Below, one piece after another: positions 5,990 to 6,845 of a DNA stretch of 6,845 nucleotides. The notes under the pieces are model-generated. The model made no database searches, had not been told where the DNA came from, and saw only the letters and a program-made list of their open reading frames with translations. The stretch is from contig DATLFO010000338.1 in assembly GCA_035541035.1 (NCBI GenBank), positions 1-6,845 on the forward strand, read 5' to 3'. Both the position numbers and the translations under genes were made by a program. The stretch is from DASWHR01 sp035541035. GTDB taxonomy: Bacteria; Actinomycetota; AC-67. How positions within the stretch are numbered: the stretch's first letter is position 1; every line of letters starts with the position of its first letter.

Positions 5990-6268
5990 TCTGAGGCGAA
6001 ACCAGACGACAAGGCTGAGGCTTGCCGCCAGCATCAGGAAGATGACCCTTTCAATGAGCGTCATCCGAAACCCGGCGGGCAAGACGAGTCCAACTCCTGC
6101 ACGGGCGAGCGTGAGCCATCCGGGGAGGCGACCATAGAACGACGATATTCCGGGTCCCATGAAGTAGAGAAGGCTTCCGGCGAGCGTTACCCCGGCGGAG
6201 CATGCACCCACAATCAGGAATGGCACTCGCAGCCGATCAACAGCGACGCGTCGGGATGAAGTAGCCAT
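5654..6268 (-). CDS. Five-helix membrane protein, unrecognised family (copy A)
   Basis: The product is 204 aa. I do not recognise the family. Predicted helices are ~16-38, 72-90, 97-118, 152-173 and 181-198. Positive clusters (DRLR, RLRR, PRKRR) face the cytoplasm, placing the N-terminus inside and the loops 38-70 and 119-151 outside. The second outer loop contains Cys139 and Cys144 (TWCVYRHC), a possible disulfide. No enzymatic motif is visible. The ATG at 6268 has GGAG 5 nt upstream. The frame is open for 87 more codons upstream, but that stretch is Arg/Ser/Pro-rich and has no ribosome site. Base composition is visibly less GC-rich than in the thi and met genes, suggesting acquired or relaxed DNA. 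A second copy of its 3' half lies 865 bp upstream on the same strand. There is no functional clue beyond membrane localisation; a small sensor, immunity or envelope protein are all possible. Confidence 0.72.
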   Translation of the reverse strand: MATSSRRVAVDRLRVPFLIVGACSAGVTLAGSLLYFMGPGISSFYGRLPGWLTLARAGVGLVLPAGFRMTLIERVIFLMLAASLSLVVWFRLRRVSAPIAVIVSSLWIAAAIAAPAYSFGLYNGHPDALPYVDGLGTWCVYRHCALIDYIGWPYAALGMQLAVAAIAAVVYVWPRKRRWLAGSMTVLFALSMILVGNGLERVVR

Positions 6269-6518
6269 CGGCTCTCCGCCTAGCATCCGCCGCACCACCT
6301 GGGGAGGAATCCCGCGTCGTCTCAGGAGACGGACCCGCTCGTGGTTGAGCATCGTTCGGGGTTGTTCTTTGGATCGGGCGCATCGACGTTGGGATCCTTT
6401 CGTGGAGGCACGCGAGCGCTCGTGCGACTCGTCGAGCTGGGAAGGGCGCCCCGAATGCGGGCCGCATCGAACAGACCAACGACTAGGGCATGGTCGCGTT
6501 AACAGGTAAGGTGTCGTC
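6269..6518. other. Spacer between the two membrane protein copies
   Basis: These 250 bp hold no gene I can support. On the minus strand the frame of copy A runs through it without a stop, encoding an Arg-rich stretch ending in a short helix-like segment (HERVRLLRRRGIPPQVVRRML). Two perfect short palindromes are present: CGAGCGCTCG at 6413-6422 and ATGCGG-G-CCGCAT at 6455-6467. Neither is followed by a T-run on either strand. The 27 bp next to the copy B stop belong to the repeat. Confidence 0.5.
6272..6277 (-). promoter_or_regulatory. Ribosome binding site of membrane protein copy A
   Basis: GGAGAG on the minus strand, with its GGAG core 5 nt before the ATG at 6268. It favours this start over in-frame ATG codons further upstream. 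Confidence 0.6.
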
Positions 6519-6845
6519 TTATCCCACAACGCGTTTGAGTCCGTTTCCGACCAGGATCATGCTGAGTGCGAACAGCACGGTCATTGAACCTACGCGCAGC
6601 CATCGTCTTTCCTTCCGCCAGGCGTGGACGGCAGCCGCGATCGCCACGACGGCCAGTTGCATCCCCAAAGCCGCGTACGGCCAGCGGGTCCACACCACGG
6701 GTATCATGCTCGAACCGGCGATTCCATAATTCGTCCCAAAGTTCTCTAGAGGGCCGTCGTACAAGTTGAAGGAGTAGGTGGGAGCCGCGATGGCGGCTGC
6801 TATCCAGAGGCCGGACACGACCCTCGCGATGGCCGCTGGCACCCG
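6492..6845 (-). repeat. Tandem duplication, copy B (cut by the window edge)
   Basis: This is the partner of 5627-5989. It differs from copy A by one extra codon near 6589-6597 and by a loop region (6684-6767) that is 12 nt shorter and unrelated in sequence. Identity is still strong at the window edge, so the repeat continues beyond it. Confidence 0.85.
6519..6845 (-). CDS. Membrane protein, paralogue of copy A (C-terminal part, copy B)
   Basis: Only the last 109 codons are inside the window; the apparent GTG near 6842 aligns with an internal Val of copy A, so it is not a start. The visible part covers the equivalents of helices 3-5 of copy A: GLWIAAAIAAPTYSF, WPYAALGMQLAVVAIAAAV and GSMTVLFALSMILVGNGLKRVV, nearly identical to copy A. 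The outer loop between the first two (NLYDG to VVWTR) has no resemblance to the copy A loop and lacks its two cysteines. Function is unknown. It lies upstream of copy A on the same strand, 250 bp away, so both could share a transcript. Confidence 0.75.
   Translation of the reverse strand, partial: RVPAAIARVVSGLWIAAAIAAPTYSFNLYDGPLENFGTNYGIAGSSMIPVVWTRWPYAALGMQLAVVAIAAAVHAWRKERRWLRVGSMTVLFALSMILVGNGLKRVVG

Noticed and set aside
6455..6467. Palindrome ATGCGG-G-CCGCAT as terminator of copy B.
   Set aside because: A one-base centre cannot form a normal hairpin loop, and no T-run follows on the minus strand.
6269..6529. An 87-residue N-terminal extension of membrane protein copy A, including a helix-turn-helix-like segment.
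   Set aside because: There is no ribosome site for the longer forms, the first part reads as low-complexity Arg/Ser sequence, and it would run into the repeat tail of copy B. I could not exclude a start near 6352, but the site before 6268 is better.

Overview
The window looks like a chromosomal segment of a high-GC bacterium, most probably an actinobacterium or a close relative. The evidence is a DUF222/HNH endonuclease of the '13E12' type, a mycobacterial-style MetB, two small lipoproteins of actinobacterial character, and start codons placed 6-8 nt after TANNNT boxes, as in leaderless transcripts. A radical-SAM ThiH instead of the ThiO oxidase more usual in aerobic actinobacteria argues for a less-studied lineage. 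The assignment is inference from gene content only.

Positions 1-1565 (+ strand) hold the end of a thiamine operon: the 3' part of thiH, then thiS, then thiE. Both junctions are ATGA overlaps, so translation is probably coupled. ThiH makes dehydroglycine, ThiS carries the sulfur for the thiazole, and ThiE joins thiazole phosphate to the pyrimidine to give thiamine phosphate. The predicted ThiS ends Gly-Gly-Ala-Arg instead of Gly-Gly, which is the most interesting point in this operon.

Positions 1640-3117 (+ strand) hold two unrelated predicted lipoproteins, each behind an AAAGGAG ribosome site. The first resembles the LppM family and also has a C-terminal membrane helix with a proline-rich tail. 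The second is a small protein with a single cysteine pair, starting at TTG.

Positions 3121-5527 (- strand) hold metB (cystathionine gamma-synthase), converging on the second lipoprotein with only 3 bp between stop codons. A DUF222-HNH nuclease gene lies 25 bp upstream of metB.

Positions 5627-6845 (- strand) are an accessory-looking, visibly lower-GC segment. It holds two tandem copies of an unrecognised multi-helix membrane protein gene, the second cut by the window edge, with a repeat offset of 865 bp at the 3' ends. The membrane helices are nearly identical between copies, while one extracytoplasmic loop is wholly different. This conserved-scaffold, variable-loop pair is the best candidate for something undescribed. 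No RNA gene, CRISPR array, insertion sequence or origin was seen, and no gene-free stretch exceeds 300 bases.
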